Shown here one piece after another: positions 1 to 7,783 of a DNA stretch of 33,874 nt. Each line of letters begins with the position of its first letter. Positions within the stretch are counted from its first letter, which is position 1. The position numbers and the translations under genes were made by a program. The notes under the pieces were generated by a model. It was not told where the DNA came from. It did no database searches and saw only the letters and a program-made list of their open reading frames with translations. Source of the stretch: Victivallis vadensis (lineage in GTDB: Bacteria > Verrucomicrobiota > Lentisphaeria > Victivallales > GWF2-50-93); contig CAMCYE010000027.1 of assembly GCA_945883805.1 (NCBI GenBank), positions 1 to 33,874 on the forward strand, read 5' to 3'.

Positions 1-1632
1 ACCGGCGGTTCGGTAGGACGAGAAGGCCCGATTGTCCAGATCGGAGCCGGGGTAGGCTCGTCAATAGCCCAGTTTCTGAAACTGAATGAAAGCAAAACCA
101 TCAGCCTCTTGGGCTGCGGGGCGGCGGCAGGACTGTCTGCCACATTCAACGCACCCATTGCAGGAGTGATTTTTGTTACTGAAGTCATAATGAGGAAGGC
201 CAGTCTGCGTGATTTCACTTCGGTGGTTGTGGCATCGGTGTCGGCATCGGCTGTGAGCAGGGCGATGCTTGGTGACGATCCTGCATTTCGTATCAATCTG
301 CCGTTTTTTGAGATGAAGTCCAACTGGGAACTTTCCCTGTTCCTGCTTTTAGGAATATTTAGCGCAATCATAGGAGTTCTGTTCATAAAGACGCTCCTTT
401 ACTCGGAAGAGACATTTGAAAAAACAAAAAGAATCCCGAATATCCTTAAACCCGCCTTTGGAGGCCTGATTTTTGGACTTTTGCTATACGCCATGCCCCA
501 GCTCTACGGTCCCGGCTTTCCGATAATCGAAAAATCCCTTAACGGAGAACTGATACTCCCATTGCTTGTCATTCTTGTTTTCGCAAAAATCATAGCAACT
601 TCAATATGCATAGGATCTGGTTCTTCGGGAGGGGTGTTCGCTCCGGCCCTCTTCATCGGGGCTATGACAGGCGGGGCTTTTGGAAAGGTCGCCAAAGACT
701 GCCTTCCGGGTTTTGTGACCGAACCCAGAGTATATGCCATAGTCGGGATGGCCGCTGTTTTCGGTGCGGCCGCGAGAGCGCCTGTAACTGCAATAATAAT
801 AATTTTTGAAATGACAAGAAACTATCAGATCATACTTCCCTTGATGTTTGCAACAGTCATAAGCGTCGCAATAGCCGAATGGCTCAACAGGGAAAGCATT
901 TTTACCTGCCAGCTTGCGGCACGGGGGATTGATGTCAGAGCCGCCGAGAACAAACCCATATTGGAAATGATAAAGGTCGAGGAGGCGATGCTGCCGATTG
1001 ACAAATGCCTCACTGTTCCGGCGTATATGCCGCTGAGGGACATGGAGGCTTATCTGCATGAAAACGACAGCAGGAGGGCTTTGGTGCAGGACACGCATGG
1101 GAAATTATTTGGAATTGTGACCATTCAGGATCTCTATCATTGTCCTGAGCTTCTTGACAGCGGGATTGTCGCCGATATCTGCACTAAGAAACTGCTTACG
1201 GTTTACCCTTCGGACACTCTGGAGGATGCGATGCTGATACTCGGAGGGGAAGACATCCAGTCTCTTCCGGTGATTGATTATACGAACACTAAAAAATGTC
1301 TCGGAGTTCTGAGAAGAAGGGATCTTATAAGCGCCTATTCAGAAGTACTCCTGAAAAGTGAAAAAAGGAAGCAGTTCATCCAGAAGCTCAAATTCAAAAA
1401 AGCTTCACATACGGAATTTGTCGAGTATGTGATAGGAAGAGAGGATTCGTCCTCGGGGAAAAAAATAAGCGAAATCACTCTTCCCGGAAATTGCAATATA
1501 ATCACCATTTTCAGAGGCAAGGAACTTATTGTGCCGAAAGGCAATACCGAACTGAGGGCGGGCGATTCGCTGGTTGCGATTGTCGACGACAAGGAAAGTT
1601 TCCTTAAAGCTCTTTCCGCTCAGGCATTTTGA
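1..1632 (+). CDS. ClC-family chloride channel/transporter with CBS pair and TrkA-C-like tail (5' partial)
   Basis: The reading frame is open from base 1, so the start lies outside the window. The frame contains GREGP at bases 16-30, the ClC selectivity motif with its gating glutamate, and later GSGSSGGVFAPALFIGA, the second conserved ClC block. Several hydrophobic helices follow, up to about base 880. After the membrane part come two CBS-like repeats (about bases 980-1350) and a TrkA-C/RCK-C-like segment (about 1440-1625). ClC proteins move Cl- across the inner membrane; the retained gating glutamate fits an H+-coupled exchanger, and CBS/RCK tails usually sense nucleotides or ligands. It lies 51 nt before crcB on the same strand and may share its transcript. 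CLC-F fluoride antiporters usually lack CBS domains, so chloride is the likelier substrate, but the diagnostic first selectivity motif is outside the window. Confidence 0.93.
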   Translation, partial: TGGSVGREGPIVQIGAGVGSSIAQFLKLNESKTISLLGCGAAAGLSATFNAPIAGVIFVTEVIMRKASLRDFTSVVVASVSASAVSRAMLGDDPAFRINLPFFEMKSNWELSLFLLLGIFSAIIGVLFIKTLLYSEETFEKTKRIPNILKPAFGGLIFGLLLYAMPQLYGPGFPIIEKSLNGELILPLLVILVFAKIIATSICIGSGSSGGVFAPALFIGAMTGGAFGKVAKDCLPGFVTEPRVYAIVGMAAVFGAAARAPVTAIIIIFEMTRNYQIILPLMFATVISVAIAEWLNRESIFTCQLAARGIDVRAAENKPILEMIKVEEAMLPIDKCLTVPAYMPLRDMEAYLHENDSRRALVQDTHGKLFGIVTIQDLYHCPELLDSGIVADICTKKLLTVYPSDTLEDAMLILGGEDIQSLPVIDYTNTKKCLGVLRRRDLISAYSEVLLKSEKRKQFIQKLKFKKASHTEFVEYVIGREDSSSGKKISEITLPGNCNIITIFRGKELIVPKGNTELRAGDSLVAIVDDKESFLKALSAQAF

Positions 1633-1683
1633 AATCGGCGTCATTGTAAATTATATTCGCTTTTTGGAATTGGGAGACAGAAA

Positions 1684-2091
1684 ATGAAAATTCTAATATT
1701 TGCCACCATTGTGGGTCTAGGCGGGTTTGCCGGATCCATCGCACGCTATGGACTGAGCCTCGCATTTCAGAAATATTCGATAGTCATGCCGATGGGAACC
1801 ATCGGCGCGAACATTGTCGGCTGTTTTATGATCGGGGTCATAGCACATTTTTCCACAGGGACGGGAGTGCTGTCACCCGAAATGAGGCTACTTCTGGCGA
1901 CGGGATTCTGCGGCGGATTCACCACAATGTCATCTTTCGTCTACGAATCTGCACAGATGTTCAAAAGTAACGAGCTGTATTATGCCGGACTCTATTTTTT
2001 AATTACAATCATCGGTTCGTTTGTTGCATTTTTCCTGGGACTTTTTATTGCACATTTAATATTTAACAGGTCAGGTGGATTATGGAACTGA
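1684..2091 (+). CDS. crcB: CrcB/Fluc fluoride ion channel
   Basis: This 135-aa, four-helix membrane protein matches the CrcB/Fluc family in length and motifs. It has an N-terminal GGFAGSIARY segment, GTIGANIVGC in helix 2 (family pattern GTxxVNxxG), and GFCGGFTTMSSF in helix 3, the break that lines the fluoride pore. Fluc proteins act as antiparallel dimers that let F- leave the cytoplasm. The start is supported by GGGAGA 7 nt upstream. The ORF ends 10 nt inside the next gene, a DUF190 protein, which is a common partner. No fluoride riboswitch is recognisable in the 51-nt gap to the ClC gene; one further upstream of the truncated ClC gene cannot be excluded. Confidence 0.94.
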   Translation: MKILIFATIVGLGGFAGSIARYGLSLAFQKYSIVMPMGTIGANIVGCFMIGVIAHFSTGTGVLSPEMRLLLATGFCGGFTTMSSFVYESAQMFKSNELYYAGLYFLITIIGSFVAFFLGLFIAHLIFNRSGGLWN

Positions 2092-2435
2092 AGGGTGAGG
2101 CGAAACTTCTCAGGATATTCATCGGTGAATCGGATAAGCTGAATCATGTCGCTCTTTATGAAGTAATCGTTCGCGAAGCCCGTAAAGCGGGACTTGCGGG
2201 GGCGACTGCCTGGAGCGGAACCATGGGATTCGGCCCTACAAGCAGGATAAGAACCTCTAAAATCCTTGACCTTTCCACAGATCTTCCCATAATTATTGAA
2301 ATCGTGGATGAAGAATCTAAAATTGATCTTTTTATTCCGGTGCTTCATGACTTGTTTGAAAAAGCCAAGTCAGGGGGGCTTGTGACCATTGAAAAAGTCC
2401 AAATAATAAAATACAGCAATTCCCCTTCCGCGTAA
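2082..2435 (+). CDS. DUF190 family protein
   Basis: A 117-aa soluble protein with the DUF190 pattern: LLRIFIGESDK near the N-terminus, YEVIVREARKAGLAGATAWSG in the middle, then GFGPTSRIRTSKILDLSTDLP and a closing VTIEKVQII strand. DUF190 proteins have a PII-like ferredoxin fold and are often encoded beside crcB; the biochemical role is not settled. The ATG at 2082 overlaps the last codons of crcB and is preceded by AGGTGG, so translation is probably coupled. This context points to a regulatory or accessory part in fluoride handling, which is inference. Confidence 0.9.
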   Translation: MELKGEAKLLRIFIGESDKLNHVALYEVIVREARKAGLAGATAWSGTMGFGPTSRIRTSKILDLSTDLPIIIEIVDEESKIDLFIPVLHDLFEKAKSGGLVTIEKVQIIKYSNSPSA

Positions 2436-2487
2436 TACCTCCGTCGTTTCCGGATAGCTTCTATATTTGCCGGTTAATCCAAAGTAA

Positions 2488-2506
2488 CTCGGGGTATCAC
2501 CCCGAG
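2488..2506. repeat. Small palindrome of the CTCGGG family
   Basis: CTCGGGG and CCCCGAG form a perfect 7-bp stem around a TATCA loop, preceded by AAAGTAA. The paired arms at 18883-18968 share the AAGTA(A/G)CTCGG start but have different stem bases. It lies downstream of DUF190 and could also stop transcription, but no U-run follows. Confidence 0.75.
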
Positions 2507-2525
2507 GCAAAATCAGGTTCGTTTT

Positions 2526-2603
2526 CATTTTGAGTGGGTAAACACACAAAATATGAAAATAATTGAATATCCAATATCCAACACGGAATGTCCAATATCC
2601 AAG
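2526..2603 (+). repeat. Dispersed 78-bp repeat, copy 1
   Basis: The stretch starting CATTTTGAGTGGGTA and ending GTCCAATATCCAAG recurs at 17971-18047 in the same orientation with only a handful of differences. It contains the motif ATATCCAATATCCAA, which in reverse reads as ATTGGATATT units. Both copies lie between genes. Confidence 0.85.
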
Positions 2604-2848
2604 GGAATTATCGCATTTCCCCCTTTTCGCCGTGTCTATGCTTTTGAATAATATTGAGCTCAACTCATCGGTTTTTTCAAGATAGAATTAATTTTCTCTG
2701 ACTGTTGAATGAGTTCGTCTTTTCTTCCCTTCATCGGGTGGACATTTCCGCCGTGGCGGATTGGATATTGGATATTCAGTCTTTCTAATCGAGTTCCCCA
2801 CTCGATTTGAGAAAGAGCCTTTAAAATCACCAGATCATTCAATCCTAC

Positions 2849-3973
2849 CTACTGGCTGCACCCTCTGAGGTCGATTGCCCATGAACCTACAACTTCATCG
2901 CCGCTTGTCAGGTGAAAGCGGTCAAAGAGATTCACCGTAGGGTCGCAATGTGATGTTACGAGTTCAAATATTTCGCCGACGGCGGGCGGCGGGGTTGTTT
3001 CATCATAAGATATTTTTCCGTATTCGTCTCCGAACCAGTCATAGCGCAAACCATGCCCCTCATGTCCGAGCACTTGCGGCAGGGCTCCGTCCCTGTAGAG
3101 GGACTTGAGTCCGGCATCCACTGTGACAAAACCTTTCTGATTGGCGCTGACCACGGTGGTTAGAAGGCGCAGTGCTGGTGTAAACGCGGTAAAGCGGCTT
3201 TCATCCGCATCTGAACCGATTGCCATATATTCGGCATCCATGCAGACGTAAGATCCGACTTGGAGCTCGGTTGTTTCCGGGACGGCAAGATCGATGTCAT
3301 GCGTTCCCGTCCCGGAGGCGCTGAATATCGGACTTGATCCGAGTTTCGGTCGCAGTTTTTTAAAAACTGCTGCGGCCTCAGCCAGACATCCGAGGGATTT
3401 ATTTTTTCTGTCATCATAGGATTTGATGTGCTGGACATGCCCAGCATACGCCTGTATGCCACGGAGGCGGAAGTTCCGCTGTGAAATGACAAGGTCGGCG
3501 AAAGCGACGGCGTTTGCAGGCGCGACGCCTGTCCGTTTCAAACCTATGTCGATATCGACAAGCACATCCATGGACAATCCATTTTCCCGCAGTGCGGCTC
3601 CAAGCATTTCAACCGCTTCGGGATTGTCCACGGCAACTATGAGGGAGGGCGCTTTTGCCAGCAGGGAGACAATGCGGTCAATCTTGCTTTTCGTCGTTAC
3701 CGGGCCTGTTATTAGGATTCCGCCCAGTCCGGCGGCGGTTAGCGCCTCGGCCTCCGAAAGCTTCGCCGCGCAGACTCCTATGGCCCCCATCTCGATTTGC
3801 CTCTTCGCAAGAGCGGAGCACTTATGTGTCTTCGCATGAGGACGCAGGGATTTGCCGGCTTTTCCGGCAAGATCCTTCATCTTCTGAAGGTTGACTTCGA
3901 GGATATCCAGATCAAGCATCAGGCAGGGTGTGTCGAGATCGGATTTTAAGGATGATGTTTTCTTCGTGTTCAT
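2849..3973 (-). CDS. D-threonine aldolase / D-serine dehydratase-like PLP enzyme (alanine racemase fold)
   Basis: A fold-type III PLP enzyme. The N-terminal barrel begins DTPCLMLDLDILEVNL and carries RPHAKTHKC, whose lysine binds PLP. Further on come GIQAYAGHVQH and FSASGTGTHD (phosphate-binding loop). The C-terminal domain ends TSHCDPTVNLFDRF, where the His-Cys pair is the metal site of the DSD1/D-threonine aldolase family. Such enzymes cleave D-threonine to glycine and acetaldehyde or deaminate D-serine; the substrate cannot be told from sequence. I chose the ATG at 3973 (374 aa) because the family fold starts just after it. An upstream in-frame ATG at 4027 adds 18 unlikely residues and lacks a ribosome site. 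It is divergent from dgt, with a 242-nt gap. Confidence 0.9.
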   Translation of the reverse strand: MNTKKTSSLKSDLDTPCLMLDLDILEVNLQKMKDLAGKAGKSLRPHAKTHKCSALAKRQIEMGAIGVCAAKLSEAEALTAAGLGGILITGPVTTKSKIDRIVSLLAKAPSLIVAVDNPEAVEMLGAALRENGLSMDVLVDIDIGLKRTGVAPANAVAFADLVISQRNFRLRGIQAYAGHVQHIKSYDDRKNKSLGCLAEAAAVFKKLRPKLGSSPIFSASGTGTHDIDLAVPETTELQVGSYVCMDAEYMAIGSDADESRFTAFTPALRLLTTVVSANQKGFVTVDAGLKSLYRDGALPQVLGHEGHGLRYDWFGDEYGKISYDETTPPPAVGEIFELVTSHCDPTVNLFDRFHLTSGDEVVGSWAIDLRGCSQ

Positions 3974-4215
3974 TTCAATATGTTCAATGCTCCTGTTCTC
4001 GTTAATGGAACATGTAGAAATTAGCATACAGTGCGTAATTGTAAATTATGCAAACATGAAAAATCGGCGATTGCCTGCGATACCGGCCTTGAGTAAGAGA
4101 AGCGCATCGGAACTTGCGGCTCAACTTATTGGGCCGCAAACGGATTATCTCTTGCTTCGTGAATAATCTGGGCTAGATTCATTCCCTCAATCTTCACAGA
4201 TAAGGATGAAACATT

Positions 4216-5367
4216 ATGATTAGAAAACTTTCAGACCAGTGTCGTCACGAAGACAGCGACCTGGCTTCTTATGCGATACACAATACGGCGACGCTCGGAC
4301 GGATTTTTCCGGAGGATCCGCATCCGTTCAGGACCGATTTTCAGCGCGACCGGGATCGCATCCTCCACAGTCGCTCGTTCCGAAGGCTTGAATATAAGAC
4401 GCAGGTTTTCCTCAACGGCACCGGAGACCATCTCCGAACGCGCCTGACCCATACGATTGAGGTGGCCGCAATTTCCAAAACCATCGCGCGGGCGCTTTAT
4501 CTCAACGAAGATCTCTCTGAAACAATCGCACTCGCACATGATCTCGGACACACTCCATTCGGCCATTCCGGCGAACGCGCACTCAACGAGATGATGAAGA
4601 ATCACGGCGGCTTCGACCATAACCTCCAGGCACTCAGGGTTGTCGACCTGATCGAACAGAAATATCCGGAATTCAATGGACTCAACCTTACATGGGAAGT
4701 CAGGACCGGCCTGATAAAACACAGGAACAGGCTGACGAAGCTTGACGATGTGAAACTTCCCCTTCACGCCTCCCTTGAGTCCCAAGTTGCGGATGTCGCA
4801 GATGATCTCACCTATTACGGGCATGATGTCGACGACGGACTTGACTCAGGTCTCATAAGCGAAGACATGCTGGATGAAAATGAAATCTGGCGGCTCGCAC
4901 TGGAAAAAGCGAAAGAACGCTCTTCCAAGGGCGGCAAGGAAAGACGGATGGCGTTCACTGTGAGATGTCTCATTGACATGATGGTCGGGAATGTGATAGT
5001 CAACACGGACAAGATGCTCGTAAAGAATAAAATCATGATTCCGGAAGACGCGCAGCAGCATGTCGATAAAGTTATTTCATTCGACCCTGTTTTTGAGAAA
5101 ATAACACTGAAGCTCAGGGATTTCCTGTACCACAATGTCTATTTCCATCCCGATGTGACCAACGTGAACGACAACGCTGTCGAAAAAATGAAGAAACTGT
5201 TCACCGCTTACATAAAGAATCCCGCATTGATGGGGAGATTCGCGAAAACCAGGGTTGAAAAGGACGGATTGCATCGTGCAGTCGCAGATTATATCGCAGG
5301 GATGACCGACCGCTTCGCCCAGCTGGAATTCGAGAGATGCTGCCATGTTTCTTCTGGGAAACAATGA
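4216..5367 (+). CDS. dgt: Deoxyguanosinetriphosphate triphosphohydrolase-like protein (dGTPase)
   Basis: A 383-aa HD-domain hydrolase. RDRDRILHSRSFRRLEYKTQV at about residues 44-64 is the dGTPase signature. The metal site is H79, the HD pair at 108-109 in ALAHDLGHTPFGHSGE, and a distal Asp in VADDLTYYGHDVDDG. The family splits dNTPs, typically dGTP, into deoxynucleoside and triphosphate, controlling dNTP pools. The start has AAGGAT 9 nt upstream. The 3' end is notable: the TGA stop lies inside a 24-bp sequence (5362-5385) that is repeated at 13768-13791, as expected for an insertion into a gene end. Confidence 0.95.
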   Translation: MIRKLSDQCRHEDSDLASYAIHNTATLGRIFPEDPHPFRTDFQRDRDRILHSRSFRRLEYKTQVFLNGTGDHLRTRLTHTIEVAAISKTIARALYLNEDLSETIALAHDLGHTPFGHSGERALNEMMKNHGGFDHNLQALRVVDLIEQKYPEFNGLNLTWEVRTGLIKHRNRLTKLDDVKLPLHASLESQVADVADDLTYYGHDVDDGLDSGLISEDMLDENEIWRLALEKAKERSSKGGKERRMAFTVRCLIDMMVGNVIVNTDKMLVKNKIMIPEDAQQHVDKVISFDPVFEKITLKLRDFLYHNVYFHPDVTNVNDNAVEKMKKLFTAYIKNPALMGRFAKTRVEKDGLHRAVADYIAGMTDRFAQLEFERCCHVSSGKQ

Positions 5368-5385
5368 ATTTTTCCCTGGAAAAAC
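5362..5385 (+). repeat. 24-bp direct repeat, left copy (possible att-like junction)
   Basis: The sequence starts CAATGAATTTTT and ends CTGGAAAAAC. It matches 13768-13791 at 23 of 24 positions in the same orientation. The left copy contains the dgt stop codon. Together the two copies bracket the whole SGNH-to-AraC block. Each copy holds a short TTTTCC/GGAAAA palindrome, so a dispersed hairpin is the alternative. Confidence 0.7.
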
Positions 5386-5439
5386 TCCAACTACATAAAA
5401 CGTCAGAATAAATTAGACGGGATTACAGGATTTTTCAGA

Positions 5440-6579
5440 TTATTTCGAATACTCCAGCAGTTCGCCTTTGGAGACTGGCGATACTGTATCAATGTAAGAC
5501 CCTTTTCCGTAAATTGAAGGTTTTTGCGATGGTCGCATTTTTTCCAGCAATACATTGGAAATCGAACAACCATTAGTCTCCAGCATCAGAAAATCACGGG
5601 TATAGCCGTAACCTTCATAATTGGTGAAAACATTCACGCTGATCGTTTCACCTGATGTTGCTTTAACCCGGATTACCTGCTTGAATAAATCTTTTCCGGG
5701 AGTTTTGCTTTCCAGTACGAGTTTCGGTTTTTCTCCGGTGACGGTATCGATTTTGCACGACAGCATGTACCATCCGGCGATTATCGGAGATGTCGTCGTA
5801 TTATTTTTACCCATAAGGTTGACGACCTGCACTCCGGTATTGGGAGGGCGTATTGATTCAGTTCCCGGCTTGGCGGTCAATGTCGAAGCGATCGCGTTTG
5901 CGGTAATATCCGAAATCAGCGCATATCCCTGTTCATTCGGGTGTAGGAAAATTTTCTTTTCCCAGCCCTGAATCTGCCGGATTGGCATTTCATATTCCAC
6001 CCAGACCACCTTGTCTTTCGGAAATACCTGGTCAAAATTTTCAAGCAGTATCCTGTTAGTGGCGCTGTTGCACTGGTCACGAAACGGATTATCGGTCGCA
6101 CAGGGCAGAATTGAGGAGAGGAAAACTTTCTCCACGTCTTTCTTTCTCAGCAGTTCATTGACAATTTTGATTATGTCTTCAGAAGTATGCTTCGATTTAT
6201 CCTGAATATGATCTGCCGTTTTGACGCCATTGTTATTCGTTCCAATCAGAACATTATAATACGGGCAGTCGGGAATATATTTAATCCTTGCCAGCACCTG
6301 TCCGGTATTATTGCCGCCTTCACCTGCGTGACTATACCCGAACATGGCGGTATGAGTCCCGACAAACGCTAGGTTTGGCAGTCTTTCTAACAGCTTTTTC
6401 CGCCACCAATCGCCTTTTTCAGCCCAGGTAATGCTGTCGCCAATCATGCACAGCGGAATCTGTCCGCTCTTGACAATCGCCGAATAATCAAAATCATTGA
6501 ACTGCCCGGAGTTTTTCAATGCTTCTCCGTCGGCTGCGGCAATAGTTCCTGCAATCATGCCAACCATAATTACTACCAT
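5440..6579 (-). CDS. Secreted SGNH/GDSL hydrolase (probable carbohydrate esterase)
   Basis: A 379-aa protein with an N-terminal hydrophobic signal segment ending near AAADG. SGNH blocks are visible: block I CMIGDSITW (catalytic Ser), block II HAGEGGNN (Gly), block III VLIGTNNNG (Asn) and block V FLHPNEQGY (His). The Asp usually three residues before the block V His is Ile here, so it may run as a Ser-His dyad. About 150 residues follow the catalytic domain and look beta-rich, possibly binding carbohydrate. This family often removes acetyl or other acyl groups from glycans. It is the last gene of the minus-strand operon, 60 nt after the dehydrogenase. The start has no clear ribosome site, so an internal ATG is possible. 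Confidence 0.82.
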   Translation of the reverse strand: MVVIMVGMIAGTIAAADGEALKNSGQFNDFDYSAIVKSGQIPLCMIGDSITWAEKGDWWRKKLLERLPNLAFVGTHTAMFGYSHAGEGGNNTGQVLARIKYIPDCPYYNVLIGTNNNGVKTADHIQDKSKHTSEDIIKIVNELLRKKDVEKVFLSSILPCATDNPFRDQCNSATNRILLENFDQVFPKDKVVWVEYEMPIRQIQGWEKKIFLHPNEQGYALISDITANAIASTLTAKPGTESIRPPNTGVQVVNLMGKNNTTTSPIIAGWYMLSCKIDTVTGEKPKLVLESKTPGKDLFKQVIRVKATSGETISVNVFTNYEGYGYTRDFLMLETNGCSISNVLLEKMRPSQKPSIYGKGSYIDTVSPVSKGELLEYSK

Positions 6580-6639
6580 CCATGTATATTTTTTTCAGAT
6601 TCATTCGATGTTGGAAGTTCGAAGTTGAATGTTCGATGT

Positions 6640-7692
6640 TCATTCTTTCATGGTAAGCACTATCCCCATAGCTTTGTCCGGATGCTTGATCAGCAAGTCG
6701 GCAGCCTCGCCTACTTCCTTCAATGGTATGCAATGCGTGGTCATCGGCTCAACGATTAGCCTGTTTTCGGCAATCAGCTGGATTATTTCCCGCAGATTTC
6801 GCTGCGTGGTGAACTGCACGAAACCCGCCGGATAGTCTCTGCCGTATTCGTATTCAGGATCCTTATAACCGGCACCGGTCCTCGAGGCCGCCCGGATGTC
6901 CAGATTGCCGGAATGGGCTCCACCGCCAACATTGATCCTACATCCTCCGACCAGGATAATTCGGCCCATGGCATGGGTATCGGCTGACACTTTCATGCAG
7001 GATTTGACGGACTCAAACGCCGCCGTTGCTTCGCCGCCGAAAGCGAAAATTGCGAAATCCGCACCATAAGGAGAGGCGAATTTTTGGGTTTCTTCAACTG
7101 AATTCTGTGTTTTGAAATTTATGAAATTCCTGATTCCGCATTTCTTCGCTATTTTTAATCTGGAGTCAAAACCTTCCCAGCCGATCACTCTTGCACCGCT
7201 GAGTTGTGCAAGTTGCGCGGCTAGATTGCCGACAATTCCCAAGCCTAGCACTATGCCATATTCTCCGAGCTCCGGCACGGTTCTACGGATGGCCTGCAAT
7301 GAAGTTGCTCCGAGACAAGCGTAAACCGCCTGTTCATAAGTAACAGAATCAGGAATCGGGGCAACCATGTTCACCGGAACGTTGGCATAATTGGCATGAT
7401 GCGCCCCTGTACCGCCCATCGCGGCAACCCGCATTCCCACCTTTAAGCCTTTCACATCTCCTTTGACCTTTATGATCTCTCCTGCGTTTGCATAACCAAA
7501 AACACGAGCCGGAGCTTTCAGATTCGGAGTCGCGCGGAGTCCTGCGACACTCGCAATCTCGGTTCCGGGACTGATCAAGGAGGCATTTACCCTGATCCTG
7601 ACTTCATGTTCCTTTAGCTCCGGAAGGTTTTCCGTAATCATCTTGACTTCGCCCTTGCCGGTAATCACTGCAACTTTTCTTTTTAACATCAT
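6640..7692 (-). CDS. Zinc-type alcohol dehydrogenase-like (MDR superfamily) oxidoreductase
   Basis: A 350-aa medium-chain dehydrogenase. The GroES-like N-terminal domain has EVRIRVNASLISPGTE, where ISPGTE replaces the usual catalytic-zinc Cys segment, so the catalytic zinc is probably absent. VLGLGIVGNLAAQLAQ is the Rossmann GxGxxG NAD(P)-binding motif, followed by ARVIGWEGFDSRL. The SPGTE type is known in several sugar and secondary-metabolite dehydrogenases. In this operon it probably oxidises or reduces the sugar released by the neighbouring hydrolase. It lies 91 nt after the hydrolase gene on the same strand. The substrate cannot be read from sequence. Confidence 0.85.
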   Translation of the reverse strand: MMLKRKVAVITGKGEVKMITENLPELKEHEVRIRVNASLISPGTEIASVAGLRATPNLKAPARVFGYANAGEIIKVKGDVKGLKVGMRVAAMGGTGAHHANYANVPVNMVAPIPDSVTYEQAVYACLGATSLQAIRRTVPELGEYGIVLGLGIVGNLAAQLAQLSGARVIGWEGFDSRLKIAKKCGIRNFINFKTQNSVEETQKFASPYGADFAIFAFGGEATAAFESVKSCMKVSADTHAMGRIILVGGCRINVGGGAHSGNLDIRAASRTGAGYKDPEYEYGRDYPAGFVQFTTQRNLREIIQLIAENRLIVEPMTTHCIPLKEVGEAADLLIKHPDKAMGIVLTMKE

Positions 7693-7783
7693 TGGTCATT
7701 CCTTAATTAGTTCTAATAAACACTGCGAAAATATAAATCATCATCTCCCCCGACATGCCAAATTAACTTCAGGAGAAAAACCG

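Larger units (their letters stand above)
2436..2848. other. Gene-free region with repeats
   Basis: This 413-nt gap between convergent genes holds a perfect 7-bp hairpin (2488-2506) and one copy of a 78-bp dispersed repeat (2526-2603). It also holds a degenerate ATTGGATATT-type tract (about 2758-2777). Short ORFs exist on the minus strand but are composed largely of repeat sequence, and I do not accept them as genes. Confidence 0.7.

Noticed and set aside
1633..1683. Fluoride riboswitch before crcB
   Set aside because: The 51-nt gap is too short and lacks recognisable conserved elements.
2660..2842. Small minus-strand ORF between DUF190 and the PLP enzyme gene
   Set aside because: Much of it translates the ATTGGATATT repeat tract, and no family is recognisable.
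3423..4166. Plus-strand ORFs opposite the PLP enzyme gene
   Set aside because: They are antisense shadows of a gene with clear family motifs.
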